A stretch of DNA of 64,000 bases, taken from positions 1 through 64,000 of the forward strand of contig DASVDC010000138.1 of assembly GCA_036381275.1 (NCBI GenBank), written 5' to 3'. Source of the DNA: UBA7803 sp036381275 (lineage in GTDB: Bacteria > Pseudomonadota > Gammaproteobacteria > Pseudomonadales > Azotimanducaceae). The translations under genes were made by a program, and so were the position numbers. Under the pieces are notes generated by a model that was given only the letters and a program-made list of their open reading frames with translations, searched no databases and was not told where the DNA came from. This document shows, in pieces, positions 1-7,862 of the stretch (the first letter of the stretch is position 1; every line of letters starts with the position of its first letter).

Positions 1-24
1 GCGGCCGGAGGCCGCTCCCACAGC
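1..24. repeat. REP half-element, cut by window edge
   Basis: Right-hand half of a type-1 REP (GGCCGGAGGCCGCTCCCACAG). The left half, if present, lies outside the window. Confidence 0.8.
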
Positions 25-40
25 GAACGGGAATCAGAGC

Positions 41-655
41 TCAGAGCGGAAACTCCCCCGCTCCCGGGCGCACGACGTGCGGATTGTCGCCCGTCAGGTC
101 GACCACCGTGGTCGGCACGACGCCGCAGTGGCCGCTGTCGATGATCAGGTCCACCGCGTGCTCGAGGCGCGCGCGGATCTCCTCCGGATCCGCGAGCGGC
201 ACGTCCTCGCCGGGCATCGACATCGTCGTCGTGGTGATCGGATACGGCAGCAGCTCCAGCAGCCCGAGCGCGACCGGGTGATTCGGAATGCGCAGCCCGA
301 TGGTCTTCTTCTTCTCGTGCACCAGGCGGCGCGGCACCTCGCGGGTCGCCGGCAGCAGGAACGTGAAAGGTCCGGGCGTGAACTGCTTCAGAATGCGGTA
401 GTTCGAGTCGCTCACCCGCGCGTACATCGAGATCTCCGACAGATCCCGGCAAGCCACGGTGAAGTGATGGTGCTTGTCGAGCCGGCGTATCTGGCGGATG
501 CGGTCGACGGCGCTCTTGTCGCCGATCTGACAACCGAGCGCATACGTGGTGTCCGTGGGATACACCACGAGTCCCCCGCGCGAGACGATCTCCGCGGCCC
601 GGGTGAGCAGCCGCGCTTGCGGATTCTCTGGATGGATGGAAAAAAACTGGCTCAC
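41..655 (-). CDS. yciO: YciO-type YrdC/Sua5 family protein
   Basis: Single-domain member of the YrdC/Sua5/YciO family. Characterised relatives (TsaC, Sua5) use ATP, threonine and bicarbonate to make threonylcarbamoyl-AMP for the t6A37 modification of tRNA. The 204-residue length without a C-terminal Sua5 domain fits the YciO branch (E. coli YciO is about 206 residues), whose physiological role is less certain. Visible family segments are YPTDTTYALGC (residues 32-42), KHHHFTVACRDL (61-72) and TPGPFTFLLPA (93-103). The start is GTG, with GGGAG a few bases upstream. It is divergent from yciB. Family assignment is firm; the exact reaction is inferred. Confidence 0.9.
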   Translation of the reverse strand: MSQFFSIHPENPQARLLTRAAEIVSRGGLVVYPTDTTYALGCQIGDKSAVDRIRQIRRLDKHHHFTVACRDLSEISMYARVSDSNYRILKQFTPGPFTFLLPATREVPRRLVHEKKKTIGLRIPNHPVALGLLELLPYPITTTTMSMPGEDVPLADPEEIRARLEHAVDLIIDSGHCGVVPTTVVDLTGDNPHVVRPGAGEFPL

Positions 656-773
656 GGAAGCTCCCGCATGGCGTTACACGGTCATGGCTCTTATCATCGC
701 GACAATTAAAACACGCCCGATGGGCCTCGTAACCCGACACCACCGGCCGATCCATGTTCAGGCACCTTGCCAG

Positions 774-1373
774 ATGACGCAGCTTCTCGATTTCGTGCCC
801 ATCGCGCTGTTCGTCGCGGTGTTCTTCGCCGTCGACATCTACTGGGCGACCGCGACGCTGATGGCCGCCGTCACGGTGCAGGTGCTCGCCTATCGGCTCG
901 CCGGCAAGCCGGTGTCGCGGGAGCTGAACCTCACGTTCTGGGCGAGCCTGATCTTCGGCGGGCTGACGCTGGTCTTCCGCAACGAGACCTTCATCCAATG
1001 GAAACCGACCATCGTGAACTGGCTGCTCGCGGCGTCGCTGGTGGGCAGCTTGTACGTCGGCCGCACGAACCTGCTCAAGCAGCTCCTCGGCAAGCAGCTC
1101 ACGCTGGTCGACGAAGTCTGGACGCGGCTCAACCTCGGCTGGGCGTTCGGCTTCTTCTTCGCCGGGGTATTGAATCTGGTGGTGGCCTACAACTTCTCGA
1201 TGGAGTTCTGGGTGAGCTACAAGCTCATCGGCGGCTTCGCGCTGACGTTCCTGTACATCGTGATCACCATGGTCTACCTGTCCCGGAAGGGGCTGCTCAC
1301 CGAGCCCGCGGCCGAAGCCGACGCCGGCGAGCCCCGATCCGGACGACCGCTCGAGTCCCAAGAAAAAAGTTGA
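774..1373 (+). CDS. yciB: YciB / septation protein A, inner-membrane
   Basis: Integral inner-membrane protein of the YciB (IspZ) family, linked in E. coli to cell-envelope synthesis and division. The 199 residues are mostly hydrophobic, with about five or six membrane segments. The family pattern is visible: an N-terminal DFVPIALFVAVFF segment, a central NLTFWASLIFGGLTLVF stretch with FIQWKPTIVNW, and NLGWAFGFFFAGVLN. The hydrophilic tail after residue 180 is variable. I chose the ATG at 774 because the open frame further upstream overlaps yciO on the other strand and does not look like YciB. It leads into the SH3 gene 4 bp downstream, so the two are probably co-transcribed. Confidence 0.9.
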   Translation: MTQLLDFVPIALFVAVFFAVDIYWATATLMAAVTVQVLAYRLAGKPVSRELNLTFWASLIFGGLTLVFRNETFIQWKPTIVNWLLAASLVGSLYVGRTNLLKQLLGKQLTLVDEVWTRLNLGWAFGFFFAGVLNLVVAYNFSMEFWVSYKLIGGFALTFLYIVITMVYLSRKGLLTEPAAEADAGEPRSGRPLESQEKS

Positions 1374-1377
1374 GCCG

Positions 1378-2058
1378 ATGATTCACCGACTGCCTGCTTT
1401 CCTGCTGCTCGCCGGTCTGCTGACCGTGCTCGGCCTGTCCGCTCCGGCGCCGGCCGACGCCGAGACGGCGTGGGTCTCCGACGAGCTGATCATCAACTTC
1501 CGCAGCATACCCGCCTCCAACGGCCGGATTCTGAAGCTGCTGCCCGCCGGTACGCGGCTCGAGGTGATCGAGCGTCAGCCCGAGGGCGAGTGGGCACGGG
1601 TGCGTACCCAGGGCGGCGACGAGGGCTGGGTGGAACAGCAGTATCTGGTCCGAGAGCCGATCGCCGCGCACCGGCTCGAGGCGGCGAACCGCGAGGTGGA
1701 ACGTCTGACCCGGACGGTGGCCGACCTGCGCGAGCAGCTCGCCGGCGTCCAGGCGGCCCGCACTCAGGCCGAGCAGAGCTCGTCGAACCTGACCGGCGAG
1801 GTGAGTCGCCTCGAGCAGGAGCTCGCGGAGATCAAGCGCATCTCCTCGAGCGCGCTCGAGACCGCCGCCGAGAATCAGCGCCTGAACGAATTGAACGCCC
1901 GCCTGCGCCAGGAGCTCGACGCGCTGGTGGAAGAGCGGGACGAGCTGGTCGCGAACAGCCGCCAGCGCTGGATGATGATCGGCGGCGGGCTCGTGCTCGG
2001 CGGGCTCGTGCTCGGCATGATCGTGAAGTCGCGTCCGCGGCGGAGTGCCTGGACATGA
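1378..2058 (+). CDS. SH3 / coiled-coil membrane-anchored protein (YgiM-like)
   Basis: 226-residue envelope protein with a signal-like N-terminus (residues 1-28), a bacterial SH3 domain (about 30-92, ending DEGWVEQQYLV), a long coiled coil (about 98-192, heptads rich in E, L, R and Q) and one C-terminal membrane helix (about 199-217) before a basic RPRR tail. This order is that of the YgiM/TIGR04211 family, whose molecular role is poorly defined. SH3 domains of this kind often bind cell-wall peptides, which suggests a periplasmic head, but that is inference. The stop overlaps the pdxJ start (ATGA), so translation is probably coupled. Confidence 0.85.
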   Translation: MIHRLPAFLLLAGLLTVLGLSAPAPADAETAWVSDELIINFRSIPASNGRILKLLPAGTRLEVIERQPEGEWARVRTQGGDEGWVEQQYLVREPIAAHRLEAANREVERLTRTVADLREQLAGVQAARTQAEQSSSNLTGEVSRLEQELAEIKRISSSALETAAENQRLNELNARLRQELDALVEERDELVANSRQRWMMIGGGLVLGGLVLGMIVKSRPRRSAWT

Positions 2059-2834
2059 CCGTGCTCAGCGTCAATCTGAACAAAGTGGCGCTGCTGCGCA
2101 ACTCCCGCGGCGGCGACCGGCCGAGCGTGCTCGACGCCGCCCGCACCGCGCTCGCCGCCGGCGCCGCCGGGCTGACGCTGCACCCGCGTCCCGATCAGCG
2201 CCACGCGCTCCCGAGCGACGTCGCGGATCTGGCCGAGCTGCTGCGTGGCTACCCGGGTCTCGAGCTCAACATCGAGGGCAATCCGTTCGCGGGCCCGCGC
2301 GACAACGGCTATCCCGGCTTCGATGCGCTGATCGAGAGCGCGCGGCCGCACCAGGCCACGCTGGTGCCGGACACCGACAATCAGCTCACCTCGGACCACG
2401 GCTTCGACCTCACCGGCGACAACTCGGCGCTGGAAGCGGCGATCGCCCGATACCGCGGCTGGGGCGCGCGCGTCAGCCTGTTCATGGATCCGATTCCCGA
2501 GCAGATCACGCTCGCGAAGGCCTGCGGTGCCGACCGTATCGAGCTGTACACCGGTCCGTTCGCCGAAACCGTGTCGAAGCACGGCGTCGATCATCCCGCG
2601 AGCCGCGAATCGCTCGAGCGCTACCGCGCCGCGGCCCGCCACGCGGTGTCGATCGGCCTGGGCGTGAACGCGGGACACGACCTCGACCTCACCAACCTGC
2701 CGCTGTTCCGGCAGATCCGCGAGGTGGCCGAGGTCTCCATCGGCCACGCGCTGATCGCCGACGCGCTGGAGATGGGGCTCGCCGCGGCCGTGCAGGCGTA
2801 TGTGAAAGTGCTGGAAGGGAAGGAATGGAGATGA
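2055..2834 (+). CDS. pdxJ: Pyridoxine 5'-phosphate synthase PdxJ
   Basis: Cytoplasmic enzyme of the DXP-dependent vitamin B6 pathway. It condenses 3-amino-2-oxopropyl phosphate with 1-deoxy-xylulose 5-phosphate to give pyridoxine 5'-phosphate. The TIM-barrel family is clear from LSVNLNKVALLRNSRGG at the N-terminus, LTLHPRPDQRH (about residues 38-48), IELYTGPFA and GVNAGHDL near the C-terminus. The NLNK and HPRPDQRH forms are those of the variant I associate with Bacteroidetes and some Xanthomonas-like bacteria, not the E. coli NIDH and HLREDRRH forms. Its 259 residues are slightly longer than E. coli PdxJ. The start overlaps the upstream stop and its own stop overlaps the cyclophilin start. 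Confidence 0.95.
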   Translation: MTVLSVNLNKVALLRNSRGGDRPSVLDAARTALAAGAAGLTLHPRPDQRHALPSDVADLAELLRGYPGLELNIEGNPFAGPRDNGYPGFDALIESARPHQATLVPDTDNQLTSDHGFDLTGDNSALEAAIARYRGWGARVSLFMDPIPEQITLAKACGADRIELYTGPFAETVSKHGVDHPASRESLERYRAAARHAVSIGLGVNAGHDLDLTNLPLFRQIREVAEVSIGHALIADALEMGLAAAVQAYVKVLEGKEWR

Positions 2835-3418
2835 TCGCGCTGAAAGACCGTTGCGTTCGCCGCTCGGCGGCGCTGGCCGTGCTGGTGAGCGTGGCGCTCG
2901 GCGCCGGCAGCACGCTGGCGGCCGAGGACAATCCCCGGGTTCGTCTGCAGACGACGCTCGGGCCGATCGAAGTCGAGCTGTTCGAGGCCGAGGCGCCGCA
3001 GACCGTCGCGAACTTCCTGAAGCTGGTGGATCAGGACTTCTACGACGGGCTGATCTTTCACCGGGTGATCGCCGGCTTCATGGTGCAGGCCGGCGGCTAC
3101 GACGCGGGGATGAATTACCGCGAGGCGCCGAACACCGTACCGAACGAATCCGACAACGGTCTGAAGAACACCGTGGGCACGCTGGCGATGGCCCGGCTCT
3201 CCGACCCGGATTCCGCGGGGGCGCAGTTCTACATCAACGTCGAGGACAACGAGCACCTGAACGCGCGCCCGGGTCAGCCCGGCTATACGGTGTTCGGCCG
3301 GGTGGTGGAAGGCATGGACGTGGTCACGGAAATCGAGCTCGCGGAAACCACCCGCAAGGCCGGCATGCCCGACGTGCCGAAGGTGCCGATCGTGATCGAG
3401 GACATCGAGCGCCTCTGA
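2831..3418 (+). CDS. Periplasmic cyclophilin-type peptidyl-prolyl isomerase
   Basis: Peptidyl-prolyl cis-trans isomerase (cyclophilin, PpiA-like) that speeds proline isomerisation during folding of exported proteins. An N-terminal signal peptide (about residues 1-28, hydrophobic core LAVLVSVALGAG, cleavage near TLAA/ED) places it in the periplasm. The cyclophilin core includes FHRVIAGFMVQAGGY, the active-site region GTLAMARLSDPDSAGAQFYI and YTVFGRVVEGMDVV. The ATG at 2831 overlaps the pdxJ stop and has AAGGA 6 bp upstream. An alternative ATG at 2825 would add two residues. Confidence 0.93.
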   Translation: MIALKDRCVRRSAALAVLVSVALGAGSTLAAEDNPRVRLQTTLGPIEVELFEAEAPQTVANFLKLVDQDFYDGLIFHRVIAGFMVQAGGYDAGMNYREAPNTVPNESDNGLKNTVGTLAMARLSDPDSAGAQFYINVEDNEHLNARPGQPGYTVFGRVVEGMDVVTEIELAETTRKAGMPDVPKVPIVIEDIERL

Positions 3419-3450
3419 CCCGGAACCCGAACCTGAACCTGAACCTGAGC

Positions 3451-3518
3451 CTGTGGGAGCGGCCTCCGGCCGCGAATGCTCCGGAAGAACTGTTCGCGGC
3501 CGGAGGCCGCTCCCACAG
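3451..3518. repeat. REPIN (type-1 REP pair)
   Basis: Two inverted type-1 REP heads (TGTGGGAGCGGCCTCC... and its complement) separated by about 17 bp, lying between the cyclophilin and cold-shock genes. Each head can also fold on itself through GCGGCC/GGCCGC. Confidence 0.95.
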
Positions 3519-3570
3519 ACGGAAACGAGGCAACTTGGTTATCATGCCCGCCCCCTGACGGACGCCATTC

Positions 3571-4131
3571 ATGAGAACCCTGTTCATCGCCGCCGCGAGC
3601 GCGCTGTTCTTCGCCGCCGTCGTCACCGAGCTGTCCATGCGCCTGTGGCCGGGCCAGCACCTGGCGCTGCTCATCCTGGCATTCCTCGCGCTGCTGGTGT
3701 CGGGGTTGCTCAATCTGCGCCTGGCCGAGCGCTGGCAGGCGCGCCGGCAGCCGCGCGCCGAGCGCGGCGAAACGCGGCGCCGCGAGCGCCGACCGCGCGC
3801 CCAGCAGCGCACCGAGCGGGAGGGCGCGAGGCCGCGGCGGCCGGAGGACGCCGCGGCGGCCGGTGAGCCAGCGCGCTCGCCGCAGAAGGAAGTCGTCAGC
3901 ACCGCGCCCCGCGAGACCGGCACGATCAAGTGGTTCAACCGCACGAAGGGCTTCGGCTTCGTGATCCGGCAGTCCGGCGAGGAGATCTTCGTGCACCAGC
4001 GCTCCATCCGGATGATCGGCACCGGGGAGAACCGCCGGCGGCCGGCGCTGCGCGACGGGCAGGCGGTGAGCTTCGTGGTGGCCGAGCGCGAGAAAGGTCT
4101 GCAGGCCGAAGACGTGGTTCCGGAGGATTGA
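3571..4131 (+). CDS. Membrane-anchored cold-shock-domain protein
   Basis: 186 residues in three parts: two hydrophobic segments (about 1-20 and 29-50) that anchor it in the inner membrane, a very basic low-complexity linker (about 52-112, rich in R, A and E), and a C-terminal cold-shock domain. The domain carries the RNP1-type signature GTIKWFNRTKGFGFVIR (about 117-133) followed by EEIFVHQRSI. Cold-shock domains bind single-stranded RNA or DNA, so this may tether nucleic acid at the membrane; its specific role is unknown. The arrangement resembles DUF1294/CSD fusion proteins but with the order reversed. The upstream REPIN separates it from the cyclophilin gene. Confidence 0.8.
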   Translation: MRTLFIAAASALFFAAVVTELSMRLWPGQHLALLILAFLALLVSGLLNLRLAERWQARRQPRAERGETRRRERRPRAQQRTEREGARPRRPEDAAAAGEPARSPQKEVVSTAPRETGTIKWFNRTKGFGFVIRQSGEEIFVHQRSIRMIGTGENRRRPALRDGQAVSFVVAEREKGLQAEDVVPED

Positions 4132-4150
4132 AGGTGCAGCGGACGAGGCG

Positions 4151-5854
4151 ATGAATCTGAAACGGCTGATCAACGACCGACTGGCGCGCGCGCTCGAAGA
4201 GAGCCTCGGCGAGCCCGCGCCGCCGGTGGTGCAGAGCGCCGCGCGCCCGGAATTCGGCGACTATCAGGCGAACGGCGTGATGGGCGCCGCGAAGAAGGCA
4301 CGGCGCAATCCGCGCGAGCTCGCGCAGCAGGTGCTGGATCGGGCCGAGCTCGGCGGCATCGCCGCGCGCGCCGAAGTCGCGGGCCCCGGTTTCATCAACA
4401 TCACGCTGGACGATGCCTTCCTCGCCCGGGCGCTGGCCGACGAGCCGCTGCTCGAGCCGGTGGCCGCGCCGCTCACCGTGGTGGTCGACTACTCGTGCCC
4501 GAACCTCGCGAAGGAGATGCACGTCGGGCACCTGCGCAGCACGATCATCGGCGATGCGGTGGTGCGGGTGCTGGAGGCGCTCGGCCACCGCGTGATCCGT
4601 CAGAACCACGTCGGCGACTGGGGCACGCAGTTCGGCATGCTGCTGACCTTCCTCGACGAGACCGGCGCCGATTCGGAGCTGCTCGGCGACCTCGAGGAGT
4701 TCTACCGCGAGGCCAAGGTCCGCTTCGACAACGATCCCGAGTTCGCCGAGCGCAGCCGCCGCGCGGTGGTCGCGCTGCAGCGCGGTGAGCCGTCGGCGCG
4801 CGAGCGCTGGCAGCGCTTCATCGAGATCTCGCTGTCGCACTGCGAGGAAGTGTACGAGCGCCTCGGCGTGACGCTCCGGCGCGAGCACGTGATGGCCGAG
4901 AGCGCCTACAACGACGATCTCGACGACGTGGTGGCGAGTCTCGACGCGCAGGGTCTGCTGCAGGTCTCGGAGGGGGCGCGCTGCGTGTTCCTGCCGGAGT
5001 TCAAGGGCAAGGACGGCGAGGTGCTGCCGCTGATCGTGCAGAAGTCCGACGGCGGCTACCTCTACGCCACCACCGACCTCGCGGCGGTGCGTCACCGCGC
5101 GCACCGGCTCGGCGCCGATCGGGTGCTGTACTTCACCGACGCGCGGCAGGCGCTGCACTTCCGACAGGTGTTCGCGGTCGCCGAGCGGGCCGGGTTCACC
5201 CGACCGGGAATGACCCTCGAGCACGAGCCGTTCGGCGCGATGCTCGGTACCGACGGCAAGCCGTTCAAGACCCGCGCCGGCGGCGTGGTGAAGCTCGTCG
5301 AGCTGCTCGAGGAAGCCGAGCGGCGGGCGTTCGCGCTGGTCGGTGAGAAGAATCCCGAGCTGCCCGAAGCCGAGCGTAAGGAAATCGCGCGGGTGGTCGG
5401 CATCGGGGCGGTGAAGTACGCGGATCTGTCGAAGAACCGCACCAGCGACTACGTGTTCGACTGGGATCAGATGCTCTCGTTCGACGGCAACACCGCGCCG
5501 TATCTGCAGTACGCCTACACGCGGATACGCAGCGTGTTCCGCCGCGGCGAGATCGACGAAGCGAAGCTCGCGGGCACGATCCGGATCGAAGCCCCGGAGG
5601 AGCACGCGCTCGCGGTGACGCTGCTGCGGTTTCAGGAGATCGTGGAGGCCGTCGCGGACGATGCGCTGCCGCATCTGCTCTGCGGCCACCTGTACGAGCT
5701 CGCGACTCAGTTCATGCGCTTCTACGAAGCCTGCCCGATCCTGAGCGCGCCGGACGCGCAGCGGGAAAGCCGGCTGCTGCTCTGCCGCCGCGCCGCGGAG
5801 ACGCTGCGCACCGGGCTCGGCCTGCTCGGTATCGAAACCGTCGAGCGGATGTAG
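4151..5854 (+). CDS. argS: Arginyl-tRNA synthetase
   Basis: Class I aminoacyl-tRNA synthetase charging tRNA-Arg in the cytoplasm. 567 residues, typical for the family. Visible parts are the N-terminal ADD1 tRNA-binding domain (ending near GPGFINITL), the HIGH-type signature in KEMHVGHLRSTIIGD (about residues 119-133), and the KMSKS-equivalent region FKTRAGGVVKLVELL, which lacks a canonical KMSK as in most ArgRS. The C-terminal anticodon-binding domain ends LGIETVERM, close to the usual GL..LGI..ERM ending. It follows the cold-shock gene by 19 bp and ends at a hairpin shared with the convergent SYLF gene. Confidence 0.97.
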   Translation: MNLKRLINDRLARALEESLGEPAPPVVQSAARPEFGDYQANGVMGAAKKARRNPRELAQQVLDRAELGGIAARAEVAGPGFINITLDDAFLARALADEPLLEPVAAPLTVVVDYSCPNLAKEMHVGHLRSTIIGDAVVRVLEALGHRVIRQNHVGDWGTQFGMLLTFLDETGADSELLGDLEEFYREAKVRFDNDPEFAERSRRAVVALQRGEPSARERWQRFIEISLSHCEEVYERLGVTLRREHVMAESAYNDDLDDVVASLDAQGLLQVSEGARCVFLPEFKGKDGEVLPLIVQKSDGGYLYATTDLAAVRHRAHRLGADRVLYFTDARQALHFRQVFAVAERAGFTRPGMTLEHEPFGAMLGTDGKPFKTRAGGVVKLVELLEEAERRAFALVGEKNPELPEAERKEIARVVGIGAVKYADLSKNRTSDYVFDWDQMLSFDGNTAPYLQYAYTRIRSVFRRGEIDEAKLAGTIRIEAPEEHALAVTLLRFQEIVEAVADDALPHLLCGHLYELATQFMRFYEACPILSAPDAQRESRLLLCRRAAETLRTGLGLLGIETVERM

Positions 5855-5868
5855 ATCGCGTGCGCGAA

Positions 5869-5891
5869 GGGAGCCGCACGGAGCGGCTCCC
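5869..5891. terminator. Hairpin between convergent argS and SYLF gene
   Basis: Perfect 9-bp inverted repeat (GGGAGCCGC ... GCGGCTCCC) with a 5-base loop, in the 51-bp gap between convergent genes. There is no clear T-run, so it is a candidate bidirectional terminator only. Confidence 0.5.
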
Positions 5892-5905
5892 CCGCGCCGG
5901 CCGCG

Positions 5906-6781
5906 CTACTGCTCGTCCTGCGGATACTCGTGCTGCGGATCGGCGGCGTCGTACGACCCGCTGTCGCCCTCCGTCTCGCTCGACGAATCGCCGCTGGTCG
6001 AGAACTCGGCGAACTCGCTCTGCAGCGTCGCTTCGTGCGGGTTCTGCACGTTGCCGGCCAGCACCTGCTCGGCCTCGACGCCCTGGCCGTAGTACTCGTT
6101 GGCTTCCTCCTCGTCCCAGGAGAGACCGCCGACGCCGATCGACGCTTCGGCGAGCAGGCCTTCGGTGTCGGTCCAGACCAGCACGTCGCCTTCATCGCTT
6201 CCGGCCGCCGTCGCCTCCGCCGACCAGTTGACGATCGTGAGACCGGCTTCGGCCGTCAGCTCGAACTCGGTGCCGCTGCTGTGAAACGGCTTCAACGCTT
6301 CGTCGTTCATCAGCGCGAACACCATAGAGCCGGCCGCGCCGCCCGCCTGCAGCCCGATGTCGATGTTGCCGATGTCGTAGAAGCCGGGATTGACCCACTG
6401 ACCGTTCTCGTTCGTCAGCAGAACCCCCTCACCGCCGGCACCGCCCACCAGCAGCGATGCGGTCGCGTAGTCGGGAACCACGAACACCGCCTTCGCGTCC
6501 GCCAGCTTCTGCGCGAACTCGGGCTCCTGCTCCTTGAGCTGCGCGAGCACTTCGGCGGCCTCCTTCAGGTCTGCCTCCGGCCCCGATTGCTCCTGCTGGT
6601 CTGTCGACGCCGTCGTCTGGTCGTCGTGCACCGATTGCTGACCGCTGCGGATGTCCTGCAGCACGGTATCCGGTTCGCTCGCGTCCGTCTCGGAATTCTG
6701 CGGATTCGCCACCGCTGCGCTCGCGAGGATCAGCGCCGCCAGCGAGGAGCCGGCGAAGAACGTCTTGTCGCGCAAAGTCAT
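5906..6781 (-). CDS. Exported SYLF-domain (YSC84-like) protein
   Basis: Secreted or periplasmic protein with a signal peptide (MTLRDKTFF... to about residue 25), a Q/E/D/T-rich linker, and a SYLF (Ysc84) domain from about residue 65 to 205. The domain is shown by KAVFVVPDYATASLLVGGAGG, NIDIGLQAGGAAGSMVFALMN and GLTIVNWSAEATAAG. SYLF domains bind lipids or phosphoinositides in eukaryotes; the bacterial function is not settled. The C-terminal 60 residues are acidic and look disordered. The ATG at 6781 has a GGAGG 6 bp upstream and begins the signal peptide; a GTG ten codons earlier is less likely. Confidence 0.85.
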   Translation of the reverse strand: MTLRDKTFFAGSSLAALILASAAVANPQNSETDASEPDTVLQDIRSGQQSVHDDQTTASTDQQEQSGPEADLKEAAEVLAQLKEQEPEFAQKLADAKAVFVVPDYATASLLVGGAGGEGVLLTNENGQWVNPGFYDIGNIDIGLQAGGAAGSMVFALMNDEALKPFHSSGTEFELTAEAGLTIVNWSAEATAAGSDEGDVLVWTDTEGLLAEASIGVGGLSWDEEEANEYYGQGVEAEQVLAGNVQNPHEATLQSEFAEFSTSGDSSSETEGDSGSYDAADPQHEYPQDEQ

Positions 6782-6860
6782 TCGAACCTCCAGTTTTTTC
6801 AGATCCGACACGTGCTGTGCAAGCCGCGTGCCGCCAGCGTGATTGGGAAGCTTGATGCAC

Positions 6861-6879
6861 GTTCAACGAGATGTTGAAC
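6861..6879. promoter_or_regulatory. Inverted repeat upstream of SDR gene
   Basis: GTTCAACGAGATGTTGAAC: perfect 7-bp arms around a 5-bp centre, in the divergent SYLF/SDR intergenic region about 45 bp upstream of the sigma-54-like element. It could be a regulator site; the regulator is unknown. Confidence 0.45.
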
Positions 6880-6906
6880 GCGCCGGGCGCTACGACCCGT
6901 TGCGCC

Positions 6907-6922
6907 TGGCACACGTGTTGCG
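6907..6922 (+). promoter_or_regulatory. Sigma-54-type promoter candidate for SDR gene
   Basis: TGGCACACGTGTTGCG carries the invariant GG (6908-6909) and GC (6920-6921) with exactly 10 bp between them, and matches TGGCAC-N5-TTGC. It predicts a start near 6933, 20 bp before the SDR ATG at 6953, which has AGGAG 7 bp upstream. Confidence 0.55.
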
Positions 6923-6952
6923 ACGCGTCGACGGCCATTCAGGAGCACCACG

Positions 6953-7819
6953 ATGACCGAGCAACCGAAACCGCCGTTTCCCGACCAGGGCATCGAGCCG
7001 CCCGGCGAAGAATCCCGCATGCACCCGCGCCCCCGTTACCAGGCACCCGAGTACCGGGCCGCGGGCAAACTCAGCGGGCGGACGGCGCTGATCACCGGCG
7101 GCGACTCCGGCATCGGCCGCGCCGTGGCGACGCTGTTCGCGCGGGAAGGCGCCGACGTCGCGATCGTCTATCTCGCCGCCGAGCAGCGCGACGCGGAGAC
7201 GACCCGGGAGGTGATCGAGGCCGAAGGCCGCCGGGCGCTGTTGCTGCCGGGCGACGTGAAGGACCCCGAGTTCTGCCGCGCGGCGGTGCAGCGGACGGTC
7301 GAGACGCTCGGCCGGCTCGACGTGCTGGTCAACAACGCCGCCTATCAGCGGCATCAGGAGCGTCCCGAGGACGTGAGCCTCGAGCAGTGGGAGGAAACGT
7401 TCCGCACCAACATCTTCGGCTATTTCTACATGGTCAAGAGCGCCCTGCCGCACCTGCAGCCCGGTTCGTCGATCATCAACACCGGCTCCATCACCGGGCT
7501 CGAAGGCGCCGGCAGCCTGCTCGACTACTCGTCCACCAAGGGCGCCATCCACACCTTCACGAAGTCGTTGGCGCAGTCGCTCACCGGGCGCGGCATCCGC
7601 GTCAACTGCATCGCCCCGGGGCCCGTCTGGACGCCGCTCAATCCCGCCGAACGGTCGGCCGAGGACGTCGAGAATTTCGGCGGCGGCACGCCGTACGGGC
7701 GACCCGCGCAGCCCGAGGAGATCGCTCCCGCGTACGTCTTCTTCGCCTCCAACGCGGACTCCGCCTACATCACCGGGCACGTTCTCCCGCAGCTCGGAGG
7801 GGAGACCACGGCGGGCTGA
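6953..7819 (+). CDS. SDR family oxidoreductase (GSP39/YghA type)
   Basis: Short-chain dehydrogenase/reductase, cytoplasmic, using NAD(P)H; the substrate is not predictable. The 288-residue length with a proline-rich N-terminal extension of about 38 residues is typical of the general-stress-protein-39/YghA branch. The Rossmann motif is GGDSGIGR (about residues 49-56), with the NNAAYQ motif (about 127-132), the catalytic Ser in NTGSITG (about 177-183) and YSSTKGAI (YxxxK, about 192-199), and the PG motif in NCIAPGPVWTP. The start has AGGAG 7 bp upstream. A sigma-54-like promoter and an inverted repeat lie just upstream, so expression may depend on an activator. Confidence 0.92.
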   Translation: MTEQPKPPFPDQGIEPPGEESRMHPRPRYQAPEYRAAGKLSGRTALITGGDSGIGRAVATLFAREGADVAIVYLAAEQRDAETTREVIEAEGRRALLLPGDVKDPEFCRAAVQRTVETLGRLDVLVNNAAYQRHQERPEDVSLEQWEETFRTNIFGYFYMVKSALPHLQPGSSIINTGSITGLEGAGSLLDYSSTKGAIHTFTKSLAQSLTGRGIRVNCIAPGPVWTPLNPAERSAEDVENFGGGTPYGRPAQPEEIAPAYVFFASNADSAYITGHVLPQLGGETTAG

Positions 7820-7862
7820 TTCGGATACCCTCGCGGGCGACGACGCCGGGTTCTTCCGACTC

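Noticed and set aside
3451..3518. REPINs as simple rho-independent terminators
   Set aside because: They form strong hairpins but lack a T-run, occur between co-directional and convergent genes alike, and also inside genes. They may affect transcript ends but I do not call them terminators.
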